DNA from: Echinicola arenosa
GTDB lineage: Bacteria > Bacteroidota > Bacteroidia > Cytophagales > Cyclobacteriaceae
NCBI RefSeq assembly: GCF_014841125.1
Contig: NZ_JACYTQ010000001.1
Coordinates: 248,001-312,000 of the forward strand
Length of the DNA: 64,000 nucleotides
Direction: 5' to 3'
The number at the start of each line of letters is the position of its first letter. Position 1 is the stretch's first letter. The position numbers were made by a program, and so were the translations under genes. Shown piece after piece: positions 36,543 through 45,672 of the stretch. The notes beneath the pieces are model-generated. The model was not told the DNA's origin. It worked only from the letters and a program-made list of their open reading frames with translations, and did no database searches.

Positions 36543-39500
36543 ATGAAAAAAACCTTTTCGGTAATAGCACTTCTTTTTATATCTGCAGTGCTATTCGCCC
36601 AGGAAAATGCCAAATGGATGAGATATCCATCCATATCCCCCGATGGAAAAACCATCATTTTCGGTTATATGGGCAATCTTTACAGAGTTGACGCTGAAGG
36701 TGGGGCCGCTGTTCCCATTACCACAAGCGACTACCATGATATGCGTCCGGTATGGAGCCACGATGGTAAGACCATTGCCTTTGCCAGCAACCGGTTCGGG
36801 AATTTTGACGTCTTTACCATGCCCTCTATGGGTGGCACCCCCACCCGTCTGACCTTCAATAGCGCCAATGATTACCCTTATGATTTCACCTCAGACAATA
36901 AAAGGGTGCTGTTTGGAAGTGGCAGAGCCGCTCCAGCAGAAAGTGTCCGGTTTCCTGGAACGGGCTATTGGCAAAACCTTTACACCATCCCTACCCAAGG
37001 TGGAAGAGCTATTTTGCTAACTGCAGCCGGTGCAGAAGAGGCTCACTTTAACGCTGATGGAAGCCAATTGGTCTTTCAGGACAGAAAAGGCTATGAAGAT
37101 CCATGGAGAAAGCACCACACTTCTGCTGTTAGCCGTGACATTTGGTTGTACGACGTAAAAGAGGAAAATTACCAACAGCTTTCCAGCTTCCAAGGAGAAA
37201 ATAGAGAACCCGTCTTTGCAGCTAATGGTGACAGTTACTATTATCTAAACGAAAAAGATGGCACCCAAAATCTTTACAAGGGCTCTTTAGCAGGCAATGC
37301 AGATATTCAATTAACTACTTTCAAAGATTTCCCAGTTAGACATTTAAGTATTTCCAAGGATAATAAAATTGCATTTACCTGGAAAGGTGAAATCTACACC
37401 TTTACTGATGGCAATAAGCCTCAAAAGTTAGCCGTTCAAGTAATGGATGATGCTGCTTTTGAAGCCATCAAACAAGTGGATATCAACAATGTTTCTGAGT
37501 TTGCCGTTAGCCCCAACGGAAAAGAGATTGCTTTCGTCAACCGTGGAGAGGTTTTCGTAACCGGAATTGAAGATGCAAGAACCAAAAACATCACCAACTC
37601 TCCTGAGCAAGAGCGAATGGTAGAATGGTCACCTGATGGAAAATCCCTGATCTATTCCGGAGAAAAAGATGGCAGCTGGAATGTTTACAGAACCACGCTA
37701 AAGAGGCCTGAAGAGAAGTACTTCTTTGCCTCCACCATCCTGACCACCGAACCTTTGATTGCGACAGCTTCGGAAGAATTCCAAGCTACCTATTCCCCTG
37801 ACGGTAAAAAAATCGCCTTTGTGGAAGAAAGAAACGTCTTGAAAATTTATGATATAGACAGTAAAAAAACCATTACAGTCTTACCTGAAGGCCATAATCA
37901 CTCTTACAGCGATGGTGACTGGGGATACAGGTGGAGTCCTGACAGCAAGTGGTTATTGGTGGATGATGAAAAAGGATACATGTTCAGCCAAAACACCGCA
38001 TTGATCAAAGCTGATGGTTCAGGAGAGATACAATATCCTATCAACAGTGGGTTTGGTGAAAACCGTGCCAAGTGGGCCATGGAGGGCAAGATGATGACTT
38101 ATCTGAGCAGTAAGGAAGGTCGAAAGTCATTGGCCAACCAAGGCAGCAGAGAATATGACATTTACGCTGTTTTCTTTGACCAAGAAGCTTATGATCGCTA
38201 TGCCATGAGCGAGGAAGATTTCAAGTTATTGGAAGACCTTGAAAAAGAAGAGAAGAAAGAAGAAGATAAAAAGGAGAATGACAGTAAGGACAAGAAAAAA
38301 GAGGATGCCAAGGAAGAAAGAGAAACATTAAAACTTGACCTTAAAAACCTGGAGAATAGAAAGGTAAAACTGACCATCAACAGTTCTAGCATCAGTGACT
38401 ATGTCCTCAATAAAGATGGCAGCAAGGTTTATTACCTGTCCTCCTTTGAAAAAGGGTATGACCTTTGGGTTACTGAGCCACGTACGCACAGCACAAAAAT
38501 ACTTGCGAAAATGGGTGGTTCTCCGAGTGGGATAGAAATCAGTGAAGATGGCGGAACCCTGTATATGAGCAACAGAGGAAGACCTGTAAAGGTGGATGCC
38601 AAAAGTGGTAAAGTCACCAACATCTCTATCGATGGTGACATGAAGTTGGACAAAGCTGGAGAGAGGGAATATATTTTTGATCATGCTTGGAGACAGGTAA
38701 AGAAGAAGTTTTATGACCCAACACTTCATGGAATTGACTGGGATATGTATCATGAGGAGTACGGTAAATTTCTTCCGCATATCAACAACAATTATGACTT
38801 CCAAGAGCTATTGAGTGAATTTTTGGGTGAGCTCAATGCTTCACACACTGGAGGCCGCTACTATGCAAGTCAGTCTGATGGAGATGTGACTGCTTCGCTG
38901 GGATTGCTTTATGACGAAACCTTCACTGAAGCTGGAATAAAAATCAGTGAAGTGATTGCTGCTGGCCCATTGGATGTGGCACAAAGCAAAGTCAAAGCAG
39001 GTGATATCATTACAGCCATCAATGGAGAGGAAATTGGTAAGGATGAAAACTGGAACAAGTACCTGACCAATATCAGCGGAAAGAAAATTGTCTTGAACAT
39101 CAAATCAGGAAAGGAAAGTTATGAGCAAACTGTACAGCCTACGTCCATGGGCGAAGAAAGTCAGTTGATGTACAAACGCTGGACCATAACCATGGAAGAA
39201 ATGGTGGACTCCCTGAGTAATGGCCAATTGGGTTGTGTTCACGTGAGGGGAATGAATGATGGTAGTTTTAGAGAGGTTTATGAGACTGTTTTGGGCAGGC
39301 ATATGGACAAAAAAGCCTTGGTAGTCGACACTCGATTCAATGGCGGTGGTTGGTTGCATGATGACTTGAACACCTTTTTGAGTGGCAAGACTTATTTGGA
39401 ATTCTCTCCTCAAGGTGAAAAAGTAAAAGGTGGAGAACCTATGGCCAGATGGACCAAGCCAAGCATTGTGCTGATGAGTGAAGGAAACTATAGCGATGCC

Positions 39501-39779
39501 TTTATCTTCCCTTATATTTACAAGCAAAATGGAATAGGTAAACTGGTGGGAATGCCTGTCGCGGGTACGGGTACTGCTGTTTGGTGGGAGCGCCAAATTG
39601 ATCCAAGTATCATTTTTGGGATTCCTATGATCGGCACTATTGGCACTGATGGTGAAGTAACTGAAAATAAGGAGTTGGAGCCAGACATCTTGGTCCCTTT
39701 ACCTTATAATGATTTCCTTCAAGGGATTGATCCACAGTTGGAAACAGCTGTAAATGAATTGCTGAAGGAAACTAATTAA
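36543..39779 (+). CDS. Tricorn-like S41 peptidase with WD40-like propellers and PDZ domain
   Basis: 1078 residues from the ATG at 36543 (MKKTFSVIALL); the in-frame TTG 9 bp earlier is unlikely. Signal peptide ends VLFAQ. The first 550 residues are TolB/PD40-type propeller repeats (WSHDGKTIAFASNRFGNFDVF, EWSPDGKSLIYSGEKDGSWNVY, YSPDGKKIAFVEERN). A charged Lys/Glu linker lies at about 565-610, then more propeller repeats, a core helical segment (KKFYDPTLHGIDWDMYHEEY), a PDZ domain (about 805-870) and the S41 catalytic domain. Tricorn-type residues are visible: Ser-His in NASHTGGRYY, the nucleophile Ser followed by Asp in SEGNYSDAFIFPY, and a Glu in ELEPDILVPL. It would degrade peptides in the periplasm. 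A terminator follows. Confidence 0.92.
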   Translation: MKKTFSVIALLFISAVLFAQENAKWMRYPSISPDGKTIIFGYMGNLYRVDAEGGAAVPITTSDYHDMRPVWSHDGKTIAFASNRFGNFDVFTMPSMGGTPTRLTFNSANDYPYDFTSDNKRVLFGSGRAAPAESVRFPGTGYWQNLYTIPTQGGRAILLTAAGAEEAHFNADGSQLVFQDRKGYEDPWRKHHTSAVSRDIWLYDVKEENYQQLSSFQGENREPVFAANGDSYYYLNEKDGTQNLYKGSLAGNADIQLTTFKDFPVRHLSISKDNKIAFTWKGEIYTFTDGNKPQKLAVQVMDDAAFEAIKQVDINNVSEFAVSPNGKEIAFVNRGEVFVTGIEDARTKNITNSPEQERMVEWSPDGKSLIYSGEKDGSWNVYRTTLKRPEEKYFFASTILTTEPLIATASEEFQATYSPDGKKIAFVEERNVLKIYDIDSKKTITVLPEGHNHSYSDGDWGYRWSPDSKWLLVDDEKGYMFSQNTALIKADGSGEIQYPINSGFGENRAKWAMEGKMMTYLSSKEGRKSLANQGSREYDIYAVFFDQEAYDRYAMSEEDFKLLEDLEKEEKKEEDKKENDSKDKKKEDAKEERETLKLDLKNLENRKVKLTINSSSISDYVLNKDGSKVYYLSSFEKGYDLWVTEPRTHSTKILAKMGGSPSGIEISEDGGTLYMSNRGRPVKVDAKSGKVTNISIDGDMKLDKAGEREYIFDHAWRQVKKKFYDPTLHGIDWDMYHEEYGKFLPHINNNYDFQELLSEFLGELNASHTGGRYYASQSDGDVTASLGLLYDETFTEAGIKISEVIAAGPLDVAQSKVKAGDIITAINGEEIGKDENWNKYLTNISGKKIVLNIKSGKESYEQTVQPTSMGEESQLMYKRWTITMEEMVDSLSNGQLGCVHVRGMNDGSFREVYETVLGRHMDKKALVVDTRFNGGGWLHDDLNTFLSGKTYLEFSPQGEKVKGGEPMARWTKPSIVLMSEGNYSDAFIFPYIYKQNGIGKLVGMPVAGTGTAVWWERQIDPSIIFGIPMIGTIGTDGEVTENKELEPDILVPLPYNDFLQGIDPQLETAVNELLKETN

Positions 39780-39832
39780 GCAAAATAAGCATTATCGCTA
39801 CATACATGCAGGGCTTCAAGCCCATTGAATCG

Positions 39833-39869
39833 AAAAGGCGGAAATCCAATTAAGGACTTTCCGCCTTTT
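39833..39869 (+). terminator. Rho-independent terminator after the S41 peptidase
   Basis: aaaaggcggaaa (39833-39844) pairs with tttccgcctttt (39858-39869), with a few inner pairs, followed by T-rich sequence (acttttattcg). It lies 54 bp after the peptidase stop and could also work on the minus strand because of the A/T ends. Confidence 0.8.
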
Positions 39870-39920
39870 ACTTTTATTCGCCTGCTTTCCACCCCACCTT
39901 TTAACCCGCTTTTTGAATTA

Positions 39921-40101
39921 GCCAATCTACGCCGCGGCCTACAAGTATTGCAACCTGTAATTACTTCAAAATCAGTCGATTCGCTACTATTTTCAATTCT
40001 ACCTGATGGTAGACAGGATCATCATCCGCCGCGGCGGATGATTCAATCTCCAAACAGCCTGATTTTCTTGTAGTTTCAGCTCTTCCCGATAGTGAACGGG
40101 A
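39921..40101. repeat. Cluster of extragenic palindromes (REP-like)
   Basis: The 281 bp between the terminator and the DUF2490 gene hold no credible gene but several palindromes: gccgcggc at 39921-39928; a perfect 22-bp palindrome at 40021-40042 with half-site atcatccgccg; and tcccg/cggga arms at 40084-40101. The G+C of these bits is well above the surroundings, as in REP-type elements. No second copy of the 22-bp unit was seen in this window. Confidence 0.45.
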
Positions 40102-40150
40102 CAGGCCATAACGATTCCTAATGCATAAAGCGGGTTTAAGAACCATATCA

Positions 40151-40921
40151 CTACCTTCCAAATGGATCGTTAAACACCACGTCAAAAGCCAGGTAATGAC
40201 TGTACTTATAAATTGGTTTTCCCAATAGATTATTCATATAACCAATGTCAAAAGTGATCTTTCTTTCTGGCACGGTCACTGAATAAAAAAAGCAGAAACG
40301 GCTTTCCTTATACCTAATGTTGTCCCAACTCTCTTGCTTGGTAGTGGAGAACAATACTTCTGTACTCAAGCTCAGTTTTTTTCTTTGATTGGCATCAATC
40401 GGAATGGATATTTTACTCCGAAATCTTGACCTAAACTGCGCCTGTTTATCATACTTGGAAAAATCGGGATTGTAGAACAGCCTCATTTCAGGTCTATAGG
40501 TCAATTCAAATACCATTTTCTTGATCGTTGTCAGGTAAGAAAACCTGCCATAGCTTCTTATTTCTTGGCGTGCTCTGGGCTCATCCGGTTCAAATGGCTC
40601 CGCAGATTGGTACATATCCTGCCACCTATAACTCAATGCCAAAGCATATTTCCAATGCTTTTTGAAATGATGAGTGACTTCTTCATTGATCACATAAATA
40701 CCCGATCTCTTTAAAGGGTTGAAGTCATCTGGTGTACTCGTTCGCCCCACTCCAAGATAAGTCATGGATGTCCATGACTTATCTTGGTTTAAGCGTTGTT
40801 TTGCGCCAATGGCAAACCACTCAGAACTATTGACCTCCCCCAGACCAGGTGGAGAAATCTGGCCGAAACATGATTCATACGCCACAAGAGCAAAAAGGCT
40901 TAATAACAGAATCCTCTTCAT
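40151..40921 (-). CDS. DUF2490 family outer-membrane beta-barrel protein
   Basis: 256 residues with a signal peptide (SLFALVAYESCFGQ). The DUF2490 pattern is visible: EWFAIGAKQRLNQDKSWTSMTYLGVGR, EEVTHHFKKHWKYALALSYRWQ, RQEIRSYGRFSYLTTIKKMVFELTYRPEMR and the terminal HYLAFDVVFND. The many alternating strands and aromatic ends suggest a small outer-membrane barrel, function unknown. It lies 11 bp after the PepSY-like gene and downstream of a two-component pair on the same strand, so the four genes may be one operon. The coding sequence contains a striking inverted repeat at 40752-40787. Confidence 0.8.
   Translation of the reverse strand: MKRILLLSLFALVAYESCFGQISPPGLGEVNSSEWFAIGAKQRLNQDKSWTSMTYLGVGRTSTPDDFNPLKRSGIYVINEEVTHHFKKHWKYALALSYRWQDMYQSAEPFEPDEPRARQEIRSYGRFSYLTTIKKMVFELTYRPEMRLFYNPDFSKYDKQAQFRSRFRSKISIPIDANQRKKLSLSTEVLFSTTKQESWDNIRYKESRFCFFYSVTVPERKITFDIGYMNNLLGKPIYKYSHYLAFDVVFNDPFGR
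40752..40787. repeat. Perfect 17-bp inverted repeat inside the DUF2490 gene
   Basis: ccaagataagtcatgga (40752-40768) and its exact reverse complement tccatgacttatcttgg (40771-40787) are separated by only two bases. The repeat spans the codons for Q-D-K-S-W-T-S-M-T-Y-L-G, a conserved part of the protein, and would fold as a long hairpin in the mRNA or as a cruciform in the DNA. Confidence 0.7.
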
Positions 40922-40932
40922 CTTACCTTCCC

Positions 40933-41376
40933 TTAATCGACCATTTTACTGAGAATATTTCCTTTGGCATCTACTACCAAATCATAATCCTGCTGTAGGA
41001 GTGAATTGAGTTCCATTTTATAGACCACCTGATCCTTGCTGGTGATGCGCTCCAAATCATCAATACCATATCCCTTAAAGTCTGTATTGATGATATTGTT
41101 CACTGCTTCAGGTAACTCCCCTACAGAAATATCTTCTTGATGTTTGATCATCTCTCCAGTTTCATCATACCAAATTTCGTGATCCCTATTCCAACCCGTT
41201 TCAAACTCCACCTTGTAGAACTTCATTTCTTTCTCCCACTCCACATCGGATGCCTTAGGATAGGTTGTGGTAAATGCATTCAGAATAACGGATGGAACCT
41301 GACCGGAAACAATATCCTGTGCTTGAGTAAAGCCATAGGCCATGCATGCTGCGAGAAATAGAATTTGCTTTTTCAT
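40933..41376 (-). CDS. PepSY-like secreted protein
   Basis: 147 residues from the ATG at 41376 (MKKQILFLAACMAYGFTQAQ), which gives a standard signal peptide. The mature part has the PepSY-like (PF11396-type) pattern: PSVILNAFTTTYPKASDVEWEKEMKFYKVEFE near the start and ELPEAVNNIINTDFKGYGIDDLERI later, two repeats of the beta-alpha-beta unit. Such proteins are found in the periplasm of Bacteroidota, often beside two-component genes, and may bind or inhibit proteins or sense metal; the role is not established. It lies 73 bp after the histidine kinase gene and 11 bp before DUF2490. Confidence 0.8.
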   Translation of the reverse strand: MKKQILFLAACMAYGFTQAQDIVSGQVPSVILNAFTTTYPKASDVEWEKEMKFYKVEFETGWNRDHEIWYDETGEMIKHQEDISVGELPEAVNNIINTDFKGYGIDDLERITSKDQVVYKMELNSLLQQDYDLVVDAKGNILSKMVD

Positions 41377-41449
41377 AAGTATGTTTTTTAGTTTATACCT
41401 CAAAGCAAATGAACGATTCTGGAAAGACTTGGGAATACTGGGTTTTCAC

Positions 41450-42733
41450 TCAGTTTGTATTAAAATTCACTTCAAAAAGGTGTAGGCCATTTTCAAACCT
41501 ATAGCTTACTTCAAATCCATAAAGCTCGCAGATGGCCTTGACAATGGCCAAACCTAAACCAGCTCCTTTGTTTGAATCAAATTTCTGAAAGCGCTGAAAT
41601 ATTTTTTCTACATCCAAGGGATTAGGATTGCCTGTGTTTGCTATGCTGAGTACCCCAGCCTTTAGAGAAATATTTACATTTCCCTTCTCGTGGTTATGAA
41701 AAATAGCATTTTTAAGCAGGTTGGCCACGACAATATTGGCCAAAGAGAAGTCCATCTGAACAGCAATAGGCTCCATTTCGCTAGAGGAAACTGCTATATT
41801 TATAAATGTTGAAAAATCAATCAACTTTTCAATATTGACGCTGATAACTTCATGAATCGCAACACTTTCATTCTCTAAAAACTGTTTATTGTCTATTTTC
41901 GAAAGCAACAACAGTGTTTTGTTCAAACGAACCAGTTGCTGAATGGTCTGAAAGATCTCTGCTATATTTTCTAATTGAGAAGCGGAAAGACTCTCCTCTT
42001 CCAGCATGAGTTCCAGTTTATTACTGACAACCGCCAACGGCGTTTGCAGCTCATGAGAAGCATTTCCTATAAATTCCTTTTGCTGCTCAAAAGTAGCAAC
42101 ACTACGTTTAAGCAAGGTATTGACAGCTTCCTGCAGGTCCACAAATTCCCGTGTCTGTGTCCGAACTTCAGGAAACTGCTTACTCCTACCCAAGCGATAA
42201 TTCTTAAGTTGCTGTAAAAAGTCATAAAAGGGTTTCCACAAACTCCTTAACACTATATTATTGATGATAACAACTCCTAAGATCAACACCACATATAGCC
42301 AAACAACATCCCACAACAACTCTTGGATCAGGTCATCTTCTTCCACCATTGAATTGGCCACTTTCAACTCATAATAGGAACCATTCATTTCAAAAGCAGT
42401 GGTCAGCATCCTGACTGGCTCCACTTCCGGTGCCTGATCATCTGCATCCTGCATATAAAGCTCCGTGTCGAAATACCGATCTTTGGTCGACAAGGCTTGT
42501 TCTCTGCTGATTTCTTGGATGGTAAAAAAACTTTCGTCAAAGTATTTTTTGGTCAAAATAGTAGAATCCTCTGCCGCATTGAGGATGATCAGTCGCTTGT
42601 AATTTTCCAGCCCTTCATCGATACTACTTTTGATTTCGCTGAGCATGTTCAGGTAAAATATTACCGACCAAATCGTCACGATCATTAAAATCGATAATGA
42701 CAAATACTTCAGGGATTGATTGAGCAGCTTCAT
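41450..42733 (-). CDS. Sensor histidine kinase
   Basis: 427 residues. Two membrane helices (about 11-29, LSLSILMIVTIWSVIFYLN; about 143-165, VVWLYVVLILGVVIINNIVL) frame a periplasmic sensor of about 110 residues. The DHp phosphoacceptor is H in FIGNASHELQTPLAVVSNKLELML (about 227). The ATPase domain has the N box NLLKNAIFHNH and G boxes LSIANTGNP and GAGLGLAIVKAICELYG. It would phosphorylate the response regulator encoded directly upstream, whose stop overlaps its ATG by 4 bp. The signal is unknown; the linked PepSY-like and DUF2490 genes are the likely output or partners. Confidence 0.93.
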   Translation of the reverse strand: MKLLNQSLKYLSLSILMIVTIWSVIFYLNMLSEIKSSIDEGLENYKRLIILNAAEDSTILTKKYFDESFFTIQEISREQALSTKDRYFDTELYMQDADDQAPEVEPVRMLTTAFEMNGSYYELKVANSMVEEDDLIQELLWDVVWLYVVLILGVVIINNIVLRSLWKPFYDFLQQLKNYRLGRSKQFPEVRTQTREFVDLQEAVNTLLKRSVATFEQQKEFIGNASHELQTPLAVVSNKLELMLEEESLSASQLENIAEIFQTIQQLVRLNKTLLLLSKIDNKQFLENESVAIHEVISVNIEKLIDFSTFINIAVSSSEMEPIAVQMDFSLANIVVANLLKNAIFHNHEKGNVNISLKAGVLSIANTGNPNPLDVEKIFQRFQKFDSNKGAGLGLAIVKAICELYGFEVSYRFENGLHLFEVNFNTN

Positions 42734-43407
42734 TTTTGAACCAGTTTATACCCTACTCCATACACAGATTCTATTTCAACATGCGCTCCACATTCCTGTA
42801 ATTTTTTGCGCAGATTTTTGATCTGGTAGTACACAAAGTCAAAGTTATCAGCCTGGTCACTATTGTCTCCCCAAACATGCTCTGCCAAAGCAGTTTTATT
42901 GACCAGACGGTTCTTATTCAATAAAAAATAATTGAGGATATCAAACTCCTTGCGATTGAGCGACACTGCTTTACCATCCACTAAAAGTGTCCTGTCCTCA
43001 AAATCCAACTCCAAATTGGCCAAGCTGATGGCTCTGTTGCCTTGCAGGTGCTTACGGCGCAAAACAGCCTTCACCCGGGCATTGAGTTCGGCCAAATGAA
43101 ATGGTTTGGTCAAATAATCATCAGCTCCCAACTCCAGGCCTTTCACCCTATCATCTAATGAATCCTTGGCAGAAATAATGATGACATTTTCACTTTTCCC
43201 AGCCTCCTTTAATTCATTTAAAATATCCAGCCCACTTCCATTGGGCAACATGATGTCCAGTAAAATACAGTCGTAATCATAAACAAACACTTTATCCATG
43301 GCAGCATAGAAATCACTGGCCGTTTCGACCAAGAAACTTTCCTTTTCCAAAGATTCCTTGATACTCTGCTGTAATAAAACCTCGTCTTCGATTACTAATA
43401 TTTTCAC
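42730..43407 (-). CDS. OmpR-type response regulator, GTG start
   Basis: 225 residues starting with GTG at 43407 (MKILVIEDEVLLQQS). The receiver domain (1-115) shows the acidic pair in VIEDE, the phosphoacceptor Asp in CILLDIMLPNGSGLD, the Thr/Ser in VIIISAKDS and Lys in YLTKPFHLAEL. The C-terminal winged helix (about 130-223) has LVDGKAVSLNRKEFDILNYFLLNKNRLVNKTALAEHVWG and KKLQECGAHVEIESVYGVGYKL. It is the first gene of a run with the kinase (4-bp overlap), the PepSY-like and DUF2490 genes. Confidence 0.94.
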   Translation of the reverse strand: MKILVIEDEVLLQQSIKESLEKESFLVETASDFYAAMDKVFVYDYDCILLDIMLPNGSGLDILNELKEAGKSENVIIISAKDSLDDRVKGLELGADDYLTKPFHLAELNARVKAVLRRKHLQGNRAISLANLELDFEDRTLLVDGKAVSLNRKEFDILNYFLLNKNRLVNKTALAEHVWGDNSDQADNFDFVYYQIKNLRKKLQECGAHVEIESVYGVGYKLVQK

Positions 43408-43538
43408 TCCGTAAAAGTGTTAATGAAATCTGGAAAGAAACGGGAATTTCTTCTTTTTTGTCTGTTTTAAAAAATTATTCACTTTTATCTTCAGCTTTAG
43501 TTAATCTAATGGAGATGAGGGCTGCTTTCTTGAGGCAA

Positions 43539-45242
43539 TTACTCCTTCACATAAACCGATATTCCTTCTTTTATCGTTTCCAATACTTGGATATGCTTAA
43601 TCTCATCCTCTTGAACTTTTAAGGGGTTTTTGTCCAAAATAACCATATCTGCAAGCTTCCCAGCTTCTAGTGTACCTTTACTATTTTCTTCAAAATGCTG
43701 GTAAGCGCTCCAATCCGTAATGGCTTTCAAAGCCTCATAAGGAGTTAACCTTTCTTCTTCCCCTATAATATCTCCCGATCGTGAGATCCTGCTGGAAGCC
43801 GTCCAAACCACCCGCATCAAGTTGGGCAAAGTCACTGGTGCATCTGTATGGATAGTCAAAGGAAGCCTAAGATTCAGGGCAGTCCTAGTTGGGCTAATTT
43901 TATTACCTAGTGAGTCACCTATGAGCTCTTTATGCCAGTCTCCCCAATAAAATGTATGCAAAGGAAACAGTGATGCGAATACATTTAACTCTTTAAACGC
44001 CTCCAATTGGTCTCCTCGGATGTATTGCCCATGAATCAATACATACCGTCGATCCTCATTGCCATATTTTTCAAACAATGGGCCGAGGGTGCGAATCATC
44101 TGATCCATGGCCGCATCCCCGTTACAATGTGTCAAGGTTTGCCAATTGTGCTTCAACCCCTTTTCATAAATGGCTATTAGGTCTTCATCATTGGGGATAG
44201 CAGGATAGCCTGAATAATCAGCCTCTGCTCCATCCGGGGGAACTAAATAGGGAGTAGTCCTCCAAGCTGTCCTTCCTTGGGGAGAGCCGTCCAAGGTAAC
44301 TTTCATCCCTCCGATCCTGTAGTGGTTAAGGTAATCCTTACTGTTCCACTTACTGTCCATATACTGATCTACAAAGGCATAATCGATATAACTCACTACA
44401 TCCAGCTTCAGTTTTCCTGCATCTGCCATCTTGGCCAATAATTCATGGTTTTGCATGGCCCGGCCTTCCTGGGCTGTGGTATAGCCATAGGCAAGTGCCA
44501 TATCCTGACCAGCATTGAAAAATTTCAGGGAAGCCTCATCGCTTTTCGGAGTCAATGCTTTTAACATATGGGGGATTGCGGCAAGCTCCTCCAATACGCC
44601 ATTGGGTTCATTGGAGTCTTGTTCTCTCCTAATCAATCCTCCCTCTGGATCGGTAGTCTCCGAGGTAATTCCCAATACATCCAAACCTTTTGAATTGACT
44701 ACGGCAAAGTGGCCGGAAATATGAATAATCATAATGGGAAACTCCGTGCTCACTTCATCCAAGTCATGTTTGGTAGGAAAGCGCTTTTCCTCCAGCACGG
44801 AATCATCAAATCCTGTCCCAAAAATCCATCCGGTCAATTCCCTGTTTTCCAGTGTATTCCAATCCTTCAAAATAGAAATAACGGTAGGAATGTCATTGGC
44901 ATTGGCGTCTGGGGAGGGTAAAAGCAGTGCTCCAATGGCCTGTGAGGAAAAATTGGCAAAATGAGCATGTCCATCTATAAAGCCCGGTAACATGGTGTTA
45001 CCATCCAAATCGATCATTGCGTGCCCTTTCCCAGCCTGAACCATGGCTTCACCAGCCTCGCCGGCAAAGGTAATGATACTGTCCTCTACCACCACCGCTT
45101 CAACATATTGCGGCTGTTCACCGACCATGGTCAGGATATCTCCTCCATAATAAACCTTTGCTGTATAGGAGGAAGATTGGTCTCCACTATCACAACTAAT
45201 GACAAATACCAATACGGTGAATAATAGTAAATAATTCTTCAT
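43539..45242 (-). CDS. Amidohydrolase (YtcJ/amidohydrolase-3 type), lipoprotein
   Basis: 567 residues with a lipoprotein signal ending FVISC (C17). It has the amidohydrolase-3 layout: KVYYGGDILTMVGEQPQYVEAVVVED, the first metal pair MLPGFIDGHAHF, HISGHFAVVNSKGLDVLGI, LDGSPQGRTAWRT, THCNGDAAMDQMIRTL, YVLIHGQYI, and the final metal Asp in LTIHTDAPVTLP. The C-terminal GTLEAGKLADMVILDKNPL completes the composite beta-sandwich. These enzymes hydrolyse amide or ester bonds in cyclic or linear substrates; the actual substrate cannot be read. It is alone on its transcript, 131 bp upstream of the response regulator. Confidence 0.9.
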   Translation of the reverse strand: MKNYLLLFTVLVFVISCDSGDQSSSYTAKVYYGGDILTMVGEQPQYVEAVVVEDSIITFAGEAGEAMVQAGKGHAMIDLDGNTMLPGFIDGHAHFANFSSQAIGALLLPSPDANANDIPTVISILKDWNTLENRELTGWIFGTGFDDSVLEEKRFPTKHDLDEVSTEFPIMIIHISGHFAVVNSKGLDVLGITSETTDPEGGLIRREQDSNEPNGVLEELAAIPHMLKALTPKSDEASLKFFNAGQDMALAYGYTTAQEGRAMQNHELLAKMADAGKLKLDVVSYIDYAFVDQYMDSKWNSKDYLNHYRIGGMKVTLDGSPQGRTAWRTTPYLVPPDGAEADYSGYPAIPNDEDLIAIYEKGLKHNWQTLTHCNGDAAMDQMIRTLGPLFEKYGNEDRRYVLIHGQYIRGDQLEAFKELNVFASLFPLHTFYWGDWHKELIGDSLGNKISPTRTALNLRLPLTIHTDAPVTLPNLMRVVWTASSRISRSGDIIGEEERLTPYEALKAITDWSAYQHFEENSKGTLEAGKLADMVILDKNPLKVQEDEIKHIQVLETIKEGISVYVKE

Positions 45243-45407
45243 GGTTCATGATTTATGAATTCCGATACTACAAAAAACACCTGCTCACCTTTTATCAGCA
45301 AGACGTATTACAAACCTTTAAAACGAGACAGCTACAACACTGATTTATTCATAAAAATACACTAAAAATTATATTTTATTAAACCTAAAAGCTTTTAAAA
45401 TATAATC

Positions 45408-45431
45408 TGTATATCCGCTATTTCACCAGTA
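45408..45431 (+). repeat. 24-base dispersed motif, copy 1
   Basis: The sequence tgtatatccgc-tatttc-accagta matches 58905-58928 (tgtatatccgc-aattct-accagta) at 21 of 24 positions. Both copies lie in A+T-rich intergenic DNA in the same orientation. It may be the trace of an old mobile-element end or a binding site; no function is shown. Confidence 0.35.
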
Positions 45432-45617
45432 CATTTAACCCTTCAAAACAATTCTCTCAAAAACAGCACAGATCTCACTGAAATGATTGTTTAATCCTTT
45501 CTACTGCCCTTGCTAGGTCTGTGGAATCTCTGTTGTGGGTGGACAGACAGTGGGAGTCAGGTTGCCGGTGTGAAAATGATCCATATTAATGAATGTAACA
45601 TTTTTAACATTCCCTCT

Positions 45618-45672
45618 TTAACCCGTATTTAACCCCTAGTTAAGCCGTGTTTATCCCGTGTTTATCCCGTGT
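45618..45672 (+). repeat. Five tandem copies of an 11-bp unit
   Basis: The units are ttaacccgtat, ttaacccctag, ttaagccgtgt, ttatcccgtgt and ttatcccgtgt, with no bases between them. The last two are identical and the first three diverge by two to four bases. An 11-bp period places each unit on the same DNA face, as in arrays of protein-binding sites (iterons). Confidence 0.65.

Noticed and set aside
39780-40150. Short frames on both strands around the palindromes
   Set aside because: They run across the terminator and palindromes, and have no coding character.
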